A stretch of DNA of 64,000 nt. Origin: Streptomonospora sp. PA3. Its GTDB lineage: Bacteria; Actinomycetota; Actinomycetes; Streptosporangiales; Streptosporangiaceae. This document shows, one piece after another, positions 30,091-37,889 of this stretch. The notes under the pieces are model-generated. The model searched no databases, was not told where the DNA came from, and saw nothing but the letters and a program-made list of their open reading frames with translations. The translations under genes and the position numbers were made by a program. The stretch's first letter is position 1. Every line of letters begins with the position of its first letter. The stretch lies in assembly GCF_009728995.1 (NCBI RefSeq), contig NZ_VTZW01000003.1, positions 284,341 through 348,340 on the forward strand. Direction: 5' to 3'.

Positions 30091-30167
30091 TGGTGGGGCC
30101 GGCGGGATTCGAACCCGCACTGTACAGGTCCTAAACCTGCTGCCTCCTGCCGTTGGGCTACGGCCCC
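30091..30167 (-). tRNA. tRNA, anticodon UAG, short variable loop
   Basis: The minus strand folds as a complete cloverleaf of 77 nt including an encoded CCA (30091-30093). Acceptor GGGGCCG/CGGCCCC, a three-pair D stem GCC/GGC, anticodon stem GCAGG/CCTGT with loop TTTAGGA, five-base variable loop and T arm GCGGG-TTCGAAT-CCCGC are all seen. The anticodon reads TAG, nominally leucine (CUA), but bacterial tRNA-Leu normally has a long variable arm, absent here. Identity is therefore uncertain. Confidence 0.88.
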
Positions 30168-30328
30168 GTAAGCGGCGACTGCGCGGGTGCGGCGCCCGGT
30201 GGGCGGCGGTCGGAGTCGTCCGTCTGAGTGAGGGTGGCACCGGCGGGGCGCAAGCGCAAGTGGCGACCCGGCCGCCCCGCGCACCGGCGGGCGGCACGCG
30301 GGGGGAGGGGCGCGGCGGTCGCGCGTCC

Positions 30329-30826
30329 TCAGGCCAGGCCCAGCTCGCGCTTGATGCGGTCGACGTGGCCGGTGGCCTTCACGTTGTAGAAGGCCTTGGC
30401 CACGGTGCCGTCGGGGTCGATGACGAAGGTCGAGCGGATCACGCCCTGCACCACCCGGCCGTAGTTCTTCTTCTCGCCGAACGCGCCGTAGGCCTGCAGA
30501 ACCTCCTTCTCGGGGTCGCTGAGCAGGGGGAAGGTCAGCCCCTCCTTGGCGCGGAACTCGGCGAGCTTCTCGGGGGAGTCGGGCGAGACCCCCAGCACCG
30601 TGGCGCCGGCGTCCTCGAACTCGCGCAGGTTGTCGCGGAAGTCGCAGGCCTCGGTGGTGCAGCCGGGCGTCATGGCGGCCGGGTAGAAGTACAGCACCAC
30701 CCGCTTGCCGCCGGAGGCGAGCACCTCGCCGAGGCTGACGGCCGAGCCGTCGTCGGCGGTGAGGGTGAACTCGGGCGCGGGATCGCCGGCGCGCAGCCGG
30801 GCGGCCGACTCGCTGGACTCGCTCAC
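30329..30826 (-). CDS. bcp: thioredoxin-dependent peroxiredoxin (BCP/PrxQ type)
   Basis: From GTG 30826 (AAGGAG before it) the protein has 165 residues. The peroxidatic cysteine is in MTPGCTTEACDFRD (C56), with the resolving cysteine five residues on (C61), the two-cysteine arrangement of Escherichia coli BCP-type enzymes. It reduces hydroperoxides with thioredoxin as electron donor in the cytoplasm. The longer N-terminal frame is not coding. It is divergent from the CDP-alcohol transferase gene. Confidence 0.94.
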   Translation of the reverse strand: MSESSESAARLRAGDPAPEFTLTADDGSAVSLGEVLASGGKRVVLYFYPAAMTPGCTTEACDFRDNLREFEDAGATVLGVSPDSPEKLAEFRAKEGLTFPLLSDPEKEVLQAYGAFGEKKNYGRVVQGVIRSTFVIDPDGTVAKAFYNVKATGHVDRIKRELGLA

Positions 30827-31139
30827 GGGTCTCCTTGCCTGGTGGGAAATCCTGGTGGGAAGCCGCCGCAGGGCCGGCAGGCCGCTGCGCAGCACCTCCA
30901 GCCTATGAGCTCGCGGCGCGGACCGGCGCCGCGGTGCACACGGTCCCCGGGACCCCGACGGGGCCGAGGCACCCGGACCATCCCCTATGGTGGTCGGCAC
31001 CTGCGCAATCGGTGACTTCCCCCGAGGACTGCCTCCGCTGCGTAGACTCGTGCGGCACACGCCGGGCCACCGCTAGCGCTCGGCCGGCGTCCGCTGGGTA
31101 GGAGCACATCCGCTTCGCGTGTGGGAGTTCGAACCGACG

Positions 31140-32252
31140 ATGACTGGATTCACGCTGGAGGAGGTCAGGGAGCGTACGCTGCGGGCGCGCGACTCCTGGT
31201 GGACGGTTTGGCTGGTCGACCCCATCGCGGTCCGGGCGGTGCGCGCCATCGCCAACCGCACCGCGATCACGCCCAACCAGCTCACCGTCACCGCCCTGTT
31301 CCTCGGCCTGGGCGCGGCGGCGGCGTTCTCCGTGGGGCAGTGGCAGTTCCTCCTCCTGGGCGCGGTGCTGTACTACCTGTGCTTCCTGGTCGACTGCATG
31401 GACGGCAAGCTCGCCCGCCTCGCCGACCGCGAGAGCCTGTTCGGCTCGTGGATGGACTACGTCTTCGACCGCTTCCGGGTGCTGGTGTGCGCCATCGCGC
31501 TGATGGGCGGGCAGTACGTGGTGACCGGTTGGGTCGGCTTCATCTGGCTGGCGCTGGCCGTGGTCTTCGTCGACATGCTGCGCTATCTCAACGCGCTGCA
31601 GGTCTACAAGGTGCGCCGGGAGATGCGCTCCCGCCTGGCCGCCGCGCTGGAGCGCGCACGGGCGACCCTGTCGATGCTGGAGCCCGAGGAGGACTCGGTC
31701 GAGCCGGCCGCCGGCGCCGGCGGCACCGAGGCCGGGCCGGGCGCGCGGCCGATGAGCGACCAGGGCGAGCAGGCGGTGCTGCGGCACGGGATCTCGGTGC
31801 TGGAGCACATCCTGCAGACCCAGACCGAAAAGGAGAGCCGCTACGACCGCGACGCCGGCAAGCACCCCGACATGCGGCTGCCGCGGGTCGACCTGCACCA
31901 GGAGTTCCGCACCCGGTTCCCCTGGTACCAGCGGTTCTGGGACTTCCTGCGGGAGCGGCGCATCCGCACCCACCTGGTGAGCGGTATCGAGTTCCAGGTG
32001 GCGGTGTTCGTCGCGGCCCCCGTGATCGCGGTGTCCTCGCCGGCCGGAATGGCCGGATTCGTCGTCTCCGCCGGTGTTTTGCTGCTCGCCTTCGAGGCGG
32101 CCCTGGTCTATAAACTGTGGTTGTCCACGCGGGACTTCTTCCGCGTAGTGGACGGTATCGAAGGCGCCTTGGGCTTCCCGCCCTCCCAAGGCGATCCGGG
32201 CGGCGCCCAGCGGGAACCCGCCGCCGGCCCGTCCCAGGCGACGCTGCGATAG
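31140..32252 (+). CDS. CDP-alcohol phosphatidyltransferase family membrane protein
   Basis: I start at ATG 31140 (MTGFTLEEVRERTLRARDSW), 370 residues; GTG 31119 is also possible. The catalytic signature D-x2-DG-x2-AR-x8-9-G-x3-D-x3-D is present: DCMDGKLAR (85-93), then G102, D106 and D110. Several membrane helices surround it, a long soluble loop of about 110 residues occupies the middle, and a C-terminal pair of helices follows. These enzymes join CDP-diacylglycerol or other CDP-alcohols to a second alcohol at the membrane. The large central insertion is unusual for phospholipid synthases; product unknown. Confidence 0.88.
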   Translation: MTGFTLEEVRERTLRARDSWWTVWLVDPIAVRAVRAIANRTAITPNQLTVTALFLGLGAAAAFSVGQWQFLLLGAVLYYLCFLVDCMDGKLARLADRESLFGSWMDYVFDRFRVLVCAIALMGGQYVVTGWVGFIWLALAVVFVDMLRYLNALQVYKVRREMRSRLAAALERARATLSMLEPEEDSVEPAAGAGGTEAGPGARPMSDQGEQAVLRHGISVLEHILQTQTEKESRYDRDAGKHPDMRLPRVDLHQEFRTRFPWYQRFWDFLRERRIRTHLVSGIEFQVAVFVAAPVIAVSSPAGMAGFVVSAGVLLLAFEAALVYKLWLSTRDFFRVVDGIEGALGFPPSQGDPGGAQREPAAGPSQATLR

Positions 32253-32268
32253 CGGAAGGAAGCGCGAT

Positions 32269-32670
32269 ATGGAGGAACGCGACCCTGCGGCCGTGCCGAG
32301 GGATCCCGCGAGCGTGCAGGCCGAGATCGAGCGGACGCAGCGGCGCGTGGCGATGGCCCTCGACGGGATCGTCGAGCGCACCAAGCCGGCCAACGTGGCC
32401 CGCCGCGGCTGGGGCCGCGTCCGCGAGCGGGGTTCGCACCTGGCCGAGGAGGCCCGCGCGCTCGTGGCCGGCGGCAAGGCCGTGCGGCTGGACAGCCACG
32501 TGGTCGAGCCCCCCGAAGGCAGCGTCCGGCTGCGCGGGGACGACGAGGTCGTCTCCACCTACCGGTCGGGCGGCCGCGTCGCGCCCGAGCTGCTGCTCCT
32601 GGGCGCCGGAGTGGGCGTGGTCGTGGCGGTGGGCGTGGTCGCGATGGCACGCCGGCGCCGCCGCGGATAG
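32269..32670 (+). CDS. DUF3618 domain-containing membrane protein
   Basis: The 133-residue protein carries the DUF3618 motif early (DPASVQAEIERTQRRVAMAL ... DGIVERTKPANVARRGWG) and one membrane helix at the C-terminus (LLLLGAGVGVVVAVGVVAMA) followed by arginines. In actinobacteria DUF3618 proteins usually accompany phage-holin-like and stress membrane proteins. It starts 17 bases after the CDP-alcohol transferase, so the two are likely co-transcribed. A strong terminator follows. Confidence 0.87.
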   Translation: MEERDPAAVPRDPASVQAEIERTQRRVAMALDGIVERTKPANVARRGWGRVRERGSHLAEEARALVAGGKAVRLDSHVVEPPEGSVRLRGDDEVVSTYRSGGRVAPELLLLGAGVGVVVAVGVVAMARRRRRG

Positions 32671-32687
32671 GCCGCCCCGCCGGCGCC

Positions 32688-32748
32688 GATCCTGTACCCG
32701 CCGTCATCGTGTGCGATTGCGAGCACACGTGGCCGCGGGTACAGGATC
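32688..32748 (+). terminator. long nested terminator hairpin with T-tract
   Basis: GATCCTGTACCCGC (32688-32701) pairs perfectly with GCGGGTACAGGATC (32735-32748), and inside it CGTGTGC (32708-32714) pairs with GCACACG (32723-32729). Six Ts follow. It ends the DUF3618 transcript and separates it from the convergent aldolase-like gene. Confidence 0.88.
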
Positions 32749-32766
32749 TTTTTTCGCGACGGGGCC

Positions 32767-33972
32767 TCAGAGGAACGCCTTGCCCTCTCCCCGGTAGGTC
32801 GGCACCGCGGTGACGCCGCCGGCTTCTGCTTCCTCGACGAGGTGGAGCACGCCGAACCGCTCGCACAGCTCGCCCGCCTTGGCGTGGCGCATCCACACCA
32901 GATCGCCGACGGCCAGCCGGTCGGCGGCCGCGCCCAGGAGCGGGGTCTGCACCTCTCCGGCGCCCTCGGTCGGGCTGAACGACAGCCCCTCCGGCAGGTA
33001 GGGCTGAGGCAGCCGTCCGGCGTCGGGCGGGCCGGAGGCGAGGTAGCCGCCGCCCAGCACGGTGGCCGCGCCCGGCCCGGGCCGGCGCACCACGGGCAGC
33101 GCGAACAGCGCCGCCGGCCGCCCGGAGAATCCGGTGTAGTGGTCGAACAGGCGCGGCTGGTAGAACCCCGAACCCGCGGCGACCTCGGTCACGGCGCGTT
33201 CGCGCCGGGTCGTGTGCACGCTGCCGGTGCCGCCGCCGTTGACGAAGCGTACGTCGGCGACGGCGCGCACGGCCCGCACGATGGCGGCGCGGCGGCGCGC
33301 CAGCTCCAGCCGCGAGCGGTCCTGCACCCAGCGCAGGGTGCGCCCGTAGAGCGGGCGGTCGGGCGGGGCGTCGCCCACGCCCGCGATCTGCGCCTCATAG
33401 GCCATGATGCCGTCGAGCCGCAGCCCGGGGCGGGCCGTGATGGCGCGGGCGAGCGCCGCGGCCTGGGCGGGTGTGCGCACGGGGGAGCGGTAGGCGCCGA
33501 TCCGCAGCCGGGGCCCGAGCGGCTGCCAGCTGGTGTCGACGTCGATGCAGACCTTGATCGGATGCCGGGGATCGGCCGCGGCGGCGATCAGGTCCAGGTG
33601 GGCGGTGCTGTCCACCATCAGCGTGATCCGCTCCCGCCCGCGGGGATCGGCGGCCAACTCGCCGAGGGCGCGCGTGTCGGCGGTGGGGTAGGCGACCAGG
33701 ATGTCGTCGCTGACCGGCCCGGCGGGATCGCCGGCGAGCCAGAGCGCCTCGGGCAGGGTGAAGGCCATGACGCCGGCGAACCCGGGCAGCGACAGCGCCT
33801 CCCGCAGCAGGTGCCGGCAGCGGAGGGACTTGCTGACGACGCGGACGGGCGTGCCCGCGGCCCGGCGCGCGATGTCCGCGGCATTGGCGCGGAACGCGGC
33901 CATGTCGACGATCGCGAAGGGGGCGCTCAGCTCGCGCGTCGCCGATTCGTAGTGCTCGCGAAGGCTCGTCAT
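32767..33972 (-). CDS. D-threonine aldolase / alanine-racemase-fold PLP enzyme
   Basis: The 401-residue protein has an alanine-racemase-type TIM barrel: PFAIVDMAAFRANAADIARR and the pyridoxal-phosphate lysine in VRVVSKSLRC (K48). The C-terminal half matches the D-serine dehydratase/D-threonine aldolase metal-binding domain. It may cleave or deaminate a D-hydroxy amino acid. The start is taken at ATG 33972 (MTSLREHYESATREL); the frame opens 33 bases earlier. No ribosome site is clear. It is divergent from purU. Confidence 0.85.
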   Translation of the reverse strand: MTSLREHYESATRELSAPFAIVDMAAFRANAADIARRAAGTPVRVVSKSLRCRHLLREALSLPGFAGVMAFTLPEALWLAGDPAGPVSDDILVAYPTADTRALGELAADPRGRERITLMVDSTAHLDLIAAAADPRHPIKVCIDVDTSWQPLGPRLRIGAYRSPVRTPAQAAALARAITARPGLRLDGIMAYEAQIAGVGDAPPDRPLYGRTLRWVQDRSRLELARRRAAIVRAVRAVADVRFVNGGGTGSVHTTRRERAVTEVAAGSGFYQPRLFDHYTGFSGRPAALFALPVVRRPGPGAATVLGGGYLASGPPDAGRLPQPYLPEGLSFSPTEGAGEVQTPLLGAAADRLAVGDLVWMRHAKAGELCERFGVLHLVEEAEAGGVTAVPTYRGEGKAFL

Positions 33973-34187
33973 GGGCGGAGCATGCCACAGGAAGGTGAAG
34001 AACATTCATGTCCGGTCGGACGAAAGGCCGTCCGGTTCCGGCCGCTCCGGCCGGGGCCGCCCGCCGGAACAGGTTCTTCCCGCGGCTCCGGGCGTGCGGC
34101 CGAGGCGCGCCCGCCTGCCGCGCGGCGCCGCTACTCTGGAAGCCCCGGCTCGACAGCCGCGCCCCAACCCCGGGAGACCCTGAGCCC

Positions 34188-35066
34188 ATGAGCGCCGGTT
34201 CCAGCGAACGCGAGTACGTCCTGACCCTGTCCTGCCCCGACGCCCGGGGCATCGTGGCGGGCGTGGCCAACCTCCTGGCCGGCCACGGGTGCAACATCAC
34301 CGAGAGCCAGCAGTACGGCGACTCCTACTCCGGACGCTTCTTCCTGCGCACCCAGTTCACCGCCCCCGCAGCCGAACCGGGCGCGGGCGGCGAGGACGCC
34401 CTGCGCGGATCCTTCGCCACGCTGGCCGCCGGATTCGACATGGAGTGGGACCTGCGGCCGCGCGACGTGCGGCCGCGGATCCTGGTGATGGTCTCCAAAT
34501 TCGGGCACTGCCTCAACGATCTGCTCTACCGGCAGCGCAGCGGCCTGCTGGAGGCCGACATCGCCGCGGTGGTCTCCAACCACCCCGACCTGGAGTTCCT
34601 CGCGCGCTCCTACGGGCTGGACTTCCACCACCTGCCGGTCAGCGCCGAGACCAAGGCCGAGCAGGAGGCCCGGCTGCTGGAGCTCGTCGACGCCTACGAC
34701 GTCGACCTGGTGGTGCTGGCGCGCTACATGCAGATCCTCTCCGAAGGGCTGTGCGCGAAGATGTCCGGGCGGATCATCAACATCCACCACTCGTTCCTGC
34801 CCAGCTTCAAGGGGGCGCGGCCCTACCACCAGGCGCACGCGCGCGGCGTGAAGCTGATCGGCGCCACCGCCCACTACGTCACCGCCGACCTCGACGAAGG
34901 GCCGATCATCGAGCAGGAGGTCTCGCGGGTCGACCACACCCACAGCCCCGACCAGCTCGCCGCGATCGGGCGCGACCTGGAGTCGCTCGCGCTGGCGCGC
35001 GCCGTCAACTGGCACGCCCAGCGCCGGGTGCTGCTGAACGGCGAGCGCACCGTCGTCTTCCGCTGA
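34188..35066 (+). CDS. purU: formyltetrahydrofolate deformylase
   Basis: The 292-residue enzyme (start ATG 34188; longer frame rejected) has an N-terminal ACT domain (about 8-90, YVLTLSCPDARGIVAGVANL) and a formyl-transferase domain with the catalytic trio N198, H200 (INIHHSFLPSFKGA) and D235 (HYVTADLDEGPIIEQ). It hydrolyses 10-formyl-tetrahydrofolate to formate and tetrahydrofolate. This balances one-carbon pools and is linked to the methyl-cycle genes elsewhere in the window. Methionine/glycine control through ACT is known for E. coli PurU. Confidence 0.96.
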   Translation: MSAGSSEREYVLTLSCPDARGIVAGVANLLAGHGCNITESQQYGDSYSGRFFLRTQFTAPAAEPGAGGEDALRGSFATLAAGFDMEWDLRPRDVRPRILVMVSKFGHCLNDLLYRQRSGLLEADIAAVVSNHPDLEFLARSYGLDFHHLPVSAETKAEQEARLLELVDAYDVDLVVLARYMQILSEGLCAKMSGRIINIHHSFLPSFKGARPYHQAHARGVKLIGATAHYVTADLDEGPIIEQEVSRVDHTHSPDQLAAIGRDLESLALARAVNWHAQRRVLLNGERTVVFR

Positions 35067-35085
35067 TCCCGGTACATCCCTTTCC

Positions 35086-35124
35086 GCGGGTGTGGGGGCG
35101 CTTCGACGCGCCCCGCACACCCGC
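35086..35124. repeat. hairpin repeat family 2, compact copy / purU terminator
   Basis: GCGGGTGTGGGGGCGC (35086-35101) pairs with GCGCCCCGCACACCCGC (35108-35124) across TTCGAC, 20 bases after the purU stop. It shares the arms and part of the flank (CGCTCCCTCGTTCGTCGGTCC, on this strand) with the element at 19872-19959. It probably also ends purU transcription. Confidence 0.7.
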
Positions 35125-35476
35125 TCAATGCCTCGCTCCCTCGTTCGTCGGTCCGGACTGTGTCGCGCCCCTCCGTCCGTCCTCGCCTCGCTGGGGGCCG
35201 GTTGCTCCCTCGTCGACCCCCTCACCTCGGATTTCTCTGCGCGTCGTCACGTTTCGTCCATTGTTGACGACTGTGTGTAGCGCTACAGTGAAAGTCGTTC
35301 AGTCGTCGCGGGGGACGGCTCCGCCCGCATTCGCATGTGCGCCGGCGGCGCACCGCATCCAGGCCGGCGATGGCCGGCGAGCGCGCCGGTGCGCCGGAGG
35401 AGGAGCCGATGGCGGAGTGCGGCGGCCGGAACGGGCGCGCAACGCGGCCGGTCGATCCGAGCAGGGGGAATGCACA
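35125..35476. other. promoter region of the Asp23 cluster
   Basis: About 350 gene-free bases. After the family-2 repeat flank, TTGTTGACGACTG and the palindrome GTAGCGCTAC (35277-35286) mark the most promoter-like stretch, ahead of AGTGAAAGTCG. AGGGGGAA then precedes the first Asp23 start. The spacing of possible -35/-10 boxes (14) is poor, so the sigma class is not called. Confidence 0.4.
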
Positions 35477-35962
35477 GTGTCGGAAACCACCTCAGAGCCC
35501 AAGGTGCCGGGCGCCCGAGATGCGGGCAGAGCGGAGTCCGCACGCGGCACCCGCGACCTGGTCACCAGCAGCGGTCGCACCTCCATCGCCGATAACGTCG
35601 TCGCCAAGATCGCGGGCATGGCCGCACGCGAGGTCGGCGGCGTATACCGCATGGGCAGCGGAAGCGCTCGTGCCCTGGGCGCCGTCCGCGACCGCGTCAC
35701 CGGCGGGTCGAGCACGAGCGGCGCCGCGCGCGGTGTCACCGTCGAGGTCGGTGAGCGCCAGGCGGCCGTCGACATCGACCTGGTCGTCGAGTACGGCGTG
35801 GCCATTCCGGATCTGGCGGGCGCGGTGCGGCGCAACGTGATCACCGGCGTGGAGCGCATGACGGGCCTGGAGGTCACCGAGGTCAACATCACCATCGACG
35901 ACATCCACCTGCCCGACGACGAAAGCGATCAGGACGAGGACTCCGAACCGCGGGTGCGCTAG
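35477..35962 (+). CDS. Asp23/Gls24 family envelope stress protein
   Basis: From GTG 35477 (AGGGGGAA upstream) the product has 161 residues. The Asp23 core (about 30-145) shows TSIADNVVAKIAGMAAREVGGVYRM, VDIDLVVEYGVAIPDLAGAV and VTEVNITIDDIHLP. These soluble proteins form oligomers tethered near the membrane by AmaP in Firmicutes; here a full actinobacterial cluster follows. It is the first gene of a seven-gene cluster. Confidence 0.92.
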   Translation: MSETTSEPKVPGARDAGRAESARGTRDLVTSSGRTSIADNVVAKIAGMAAREVGGVYRMGSGSARALGAVRDRVTGGSSTSGAARGVTVEVGERQAAVDIDLVVEYGVAIPDLAGAVRRNVITGVERMTGLEVTEVNITIDDIHLPDDESDQDEDSEPRVR

Positions 35963-35965
35963 GCG

Positions 35966-36364
35966 ATGCCCGACCACGAGCCGAACACGCCGCCCGGCCC
36001 CGGCGGCGCCGCAGCGCAGGCCGGTGCGCGCCCGAGCCCGACCGCGCAGGCCCGCGAGATCGCCGCGCGGGTGCGGGCGGTGCCGGGCGTCGTCGGGCTC
36101 TCGGCCGGGTCTTTCGGCGCCACGGCCACGCCCGTTCCGGGCGGGCGCATCGCCGGGGTCGCGGTGCGCGGCGGCGAGGTCGAGGTCGGCGTGGTCGTAC
36201 TGCTGGACCGGCCGATCCCCGATACCGCCGCCGACATCCGCGAGGCCGCACTCGCGGCCGCCGGCGCGTCCGGCGACCGCAGTGTGCACGTCCGCATCGA
36301 AGACGTGGCGGGCGACGACGGCGAGGGCACCCCGTCGGGGGAGGACGGCGATGGCGCACCGTAG
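35966..36364 (+). CDS. Asp23-cluster small protein (Asp23-like)
   Basis: The 132-residue protein begins three bases after the first Asp23 gene. A proline/alanine-rich N-terminus precedes a compact alpha/beta segment (AREIAARVRAVPGVVGLSAG ... VRGGEVEVGVVVLLDRPIPD) that resembles a shortened Asp23 fold. Actinobacterial clusters regularly include such a variable small member. It is probably part of the same complex. Function unknown. Confidence 0.7.
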   Translation: MPDHEPNTPPGPGGAAAQAGARPSPTAQAREIAARVRAVPGVVGLSAGSFGATATPVPGGRIAGVAVRGGEVEVGVVVLLDRPIPDTAADIREAALAAAGASGDRSVHVRIEDVAGDDGEGTPSGEDGDGAP

Positions 36365-36608
36365 CGGCGCGACCGTCGACCGGCGCGCCTCGGGCTCCGG
36401 GGCCGGCGAGGACCCTCCGGCCGCGGTGGCGATCCCGGAGCCGTCGCCGAATGCATCCGGCTGCGGCGCGGCGCCTGCGACCCCGCCCGGGCGGCGCCGC
36501 CGCCCGGGTCCACCGCACACCGCACCCGGCCGCACGACCGCAGCATCGGCCGGATTCGGCGCCGCGTGCGCGGCCGCGTACGGAGGCGGAGGACGCGGTG
36601 ACGGCTGA
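36351..36608 (+). CDS. possible small ORF in Asp23 cluster
   Basis: An 85-codon frame opens at ATG 36351, overlapping the end of the previous gene, with GAGG before it, and closes 17 bases before the next clear start. The composition is proline/alanine/glycine/arginine-rich with no fold visible. It fills an otherwise empty 260 bases in a tight cluster, which favours translation, but the amino-acid bias is also what random G+C-rich frames give. Confidence 0.3.
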   Translation: MAHRSGATVDRRASGSGAGEDPPAAVAIPEPSPNASGCGAAPATPPGRRRRPGPPHTAPGRTTAASAGFGAACAAAYGGGGRGDG

Positions 36609-36625
36609 ACAGGAAAGGAAGGCAC

Positions 36626-36796
36626 ATGTGGCCCGTCGTGGGATTGGCCTTCGGGGTGGTGCTGGGACTCGCCGGCGCCTTCGGCGGCTTCGGGGCGTTC
36701 GCCCTGGTGTTCGTCCTGGGCGCGATCGGCTTCCTCGCCGGGAGGGCGTTCGAGGGGGAGATCGACCTCGCCGAGCTCTTCACGCGCCGCGAGTGA
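36626..36796 (+). CDS. small DUF2273-like integral membrane protein
   Basis: A 56-residue protein is encoded from ATG 36626 with GGAAGG upstream: MWPVVGLAFGVVLGLAGAFG, then a second hydrophobic stretch FALVFVLGAIGFLAGRAF and the acidic tail EGEIDLAELFTRRE. Two helices, the length and the position in an Asp23 cluster match DUF2273-type small membrane proteins. Together with AmaP it probably anchors the Asp23 complex. Confidence 0.82.
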   Translation: MWPVVGLAFGVVLGLAGAFGGFGAFALVFVLGAIGFLAGRAFEGEIDLAELFTRRE

Positions 36797-36833
36797 GCCG
36801 ACCGGCCGCAGCCGAGGCAGGGGAGGTGCGGCG

Positions 36834-37223
36834 ATGAGCGCGCCGACCGCTGCTCCGGCGCGCATCCCGCCGCAGCGCGGCGAACCCGAGCCCGCCGAGA
36901 GCCGGGGCCGGACCGTCGTCGGCGAGGACGTCGTCGCCCGGATCGCGACCCGGGCGGCCGCGGAGGTCTCCGGCGTCGTCCGTCCCACCGGGAGGACGGG
37001 GCTGGGCCGCGGACGGGTGCGGGCGCGCGCCCGGGTCACCGGCAACGGCGACACCGCGACTCTGCGGTTGCGCATCGCCGTCGCCTACCCGCGATCGGTG
37101 CGCGAGGTGTCGCGCCGCGTCCGCGAGCACACCGCGCGGCGCGTGGCGGACATGACGGGGATGGCCGTGCGCCGAGTCGACATCGAGATAGCCGAACTGG
37201 TACGGGGCAGCCGCGCGGAATGA
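36834..37223 (+). CDS. Asp23/Gls24 family protein, second copy
   Basis: The 129-residue protein has the Asp23 signature in reduced form: TVVGEDVVARIATRAAAEVS, RLRIAVAYPRSVREVSRRVR and MAVRRVDIEIAEL. It is more basic than the first copy at 35477. Two Asp23 paralogues flanking a small membrane protein are typical for actinobacteria. Spacing to the following DUF6286 gene is 52 bases. Confidence 0.88.
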   Translation: MSAPTAAPARIPPQRGEPEPAESRGRTVVGEDVVARIATRAAAEVSGVVRPTGRTGLGRGRVRARARVTGNGDTATLRLRIAVAYPRSVREVSRRVREHTARRVADMTGMAVRRVDIEIAELVRGSRAE

Positions 37224-37275
37224 CCCCGGGCGGCCGGGACGCACAAGCACGCCGACGGCAAGGGAGGAGGACTGT

Positions 37276-37881
37276 ATGACAACCGTGGAGGACGCACTCA
37301 GCGGGCCGGACCGGTCCGCGGCCCGGCGCGCGAGCCGCGTGGCCGTGCACACCTTCCGTCCGCGGCGCTCCTGGCCCGCGCTGATCGTCGGCGCGCTGGT
37401 CCTGGGGATCGCCGCCCTGGCCGCGGTCGAGGTCGCCGCGGCGCTGGCGGGCGCGCCGATGAGCCCCGCTGTCACCTCCGCCGCCGGCGCGTACACGGCC
37501 GAGGCGCGCTGGAGCGACCCCGTCGTCCGCATCGCCTCGGCGGTGGCGGCCGGGATCGGCCTGGTGCTCATCGCGCTGGCGCTGGTGCCCGGCCGCGGCC
37601 GGTTCACAGCGCTGCGCACCGGAGATCCCGAACTGGTCGTGGGGCTGTCGCGGTCGGGACTGAAGCGGACCCTCGCCGCCGCGGCGCACGACGTCGGGGG
37701 AGTGCGCGGCGCCCACGTCTCGGTGGGGCGGCGCCGGATCCGCGTGCGCGTCCGCACCGACCTGCGCGAGGCGCCGGAACTGCGCGGCGAGGTCGCGGCC
37801 GCGGTTCGGCAGCGGCTGACCGAGCTGGAGCCCGTCTACGGGTTCACGGTGACCACCCGCGTTCGGTATACGAAGGCGTGA
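37276..37881 (+). CDS. DUF6286 domain-containing membrane protein
   Basis: The 201-residue protein has two membrane helices (SWPALIVGALVLGIAALAAV and IASAVAAGIGLVLIALALVP) followed by a soluble alpha/beta domain (VGLSRSGLKRTLAAAAHDVG ... RIRVRVRTDLREAPEL). It matches DUF6286 proteins, which precede AmaP in actinobacterial Asp23 clusters. GGAGGA is present before the ATG. It probably forms part of the membrane platform for Asp23. Confidence 0.85.
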   Translation: MTTVEDALSGPDRSAARRASRVAVHTFRPRRSWPALIVGALVLGIAALAAVEVAAALAGAPMSPAVTSAAGAYTAEARWSDPVVRIASAVAAGIGLVLIALALVPGRGRFTALRTGDPELVVGLSRSGLKRTLAAAAHDVGGVRGAHVSVGRRRIRVRVRTDLREAPELRGEVAAAVRQRLTELEPVYGFTVTTRVRYTKA

Positions 37882-37889
37882 GAGGACGC

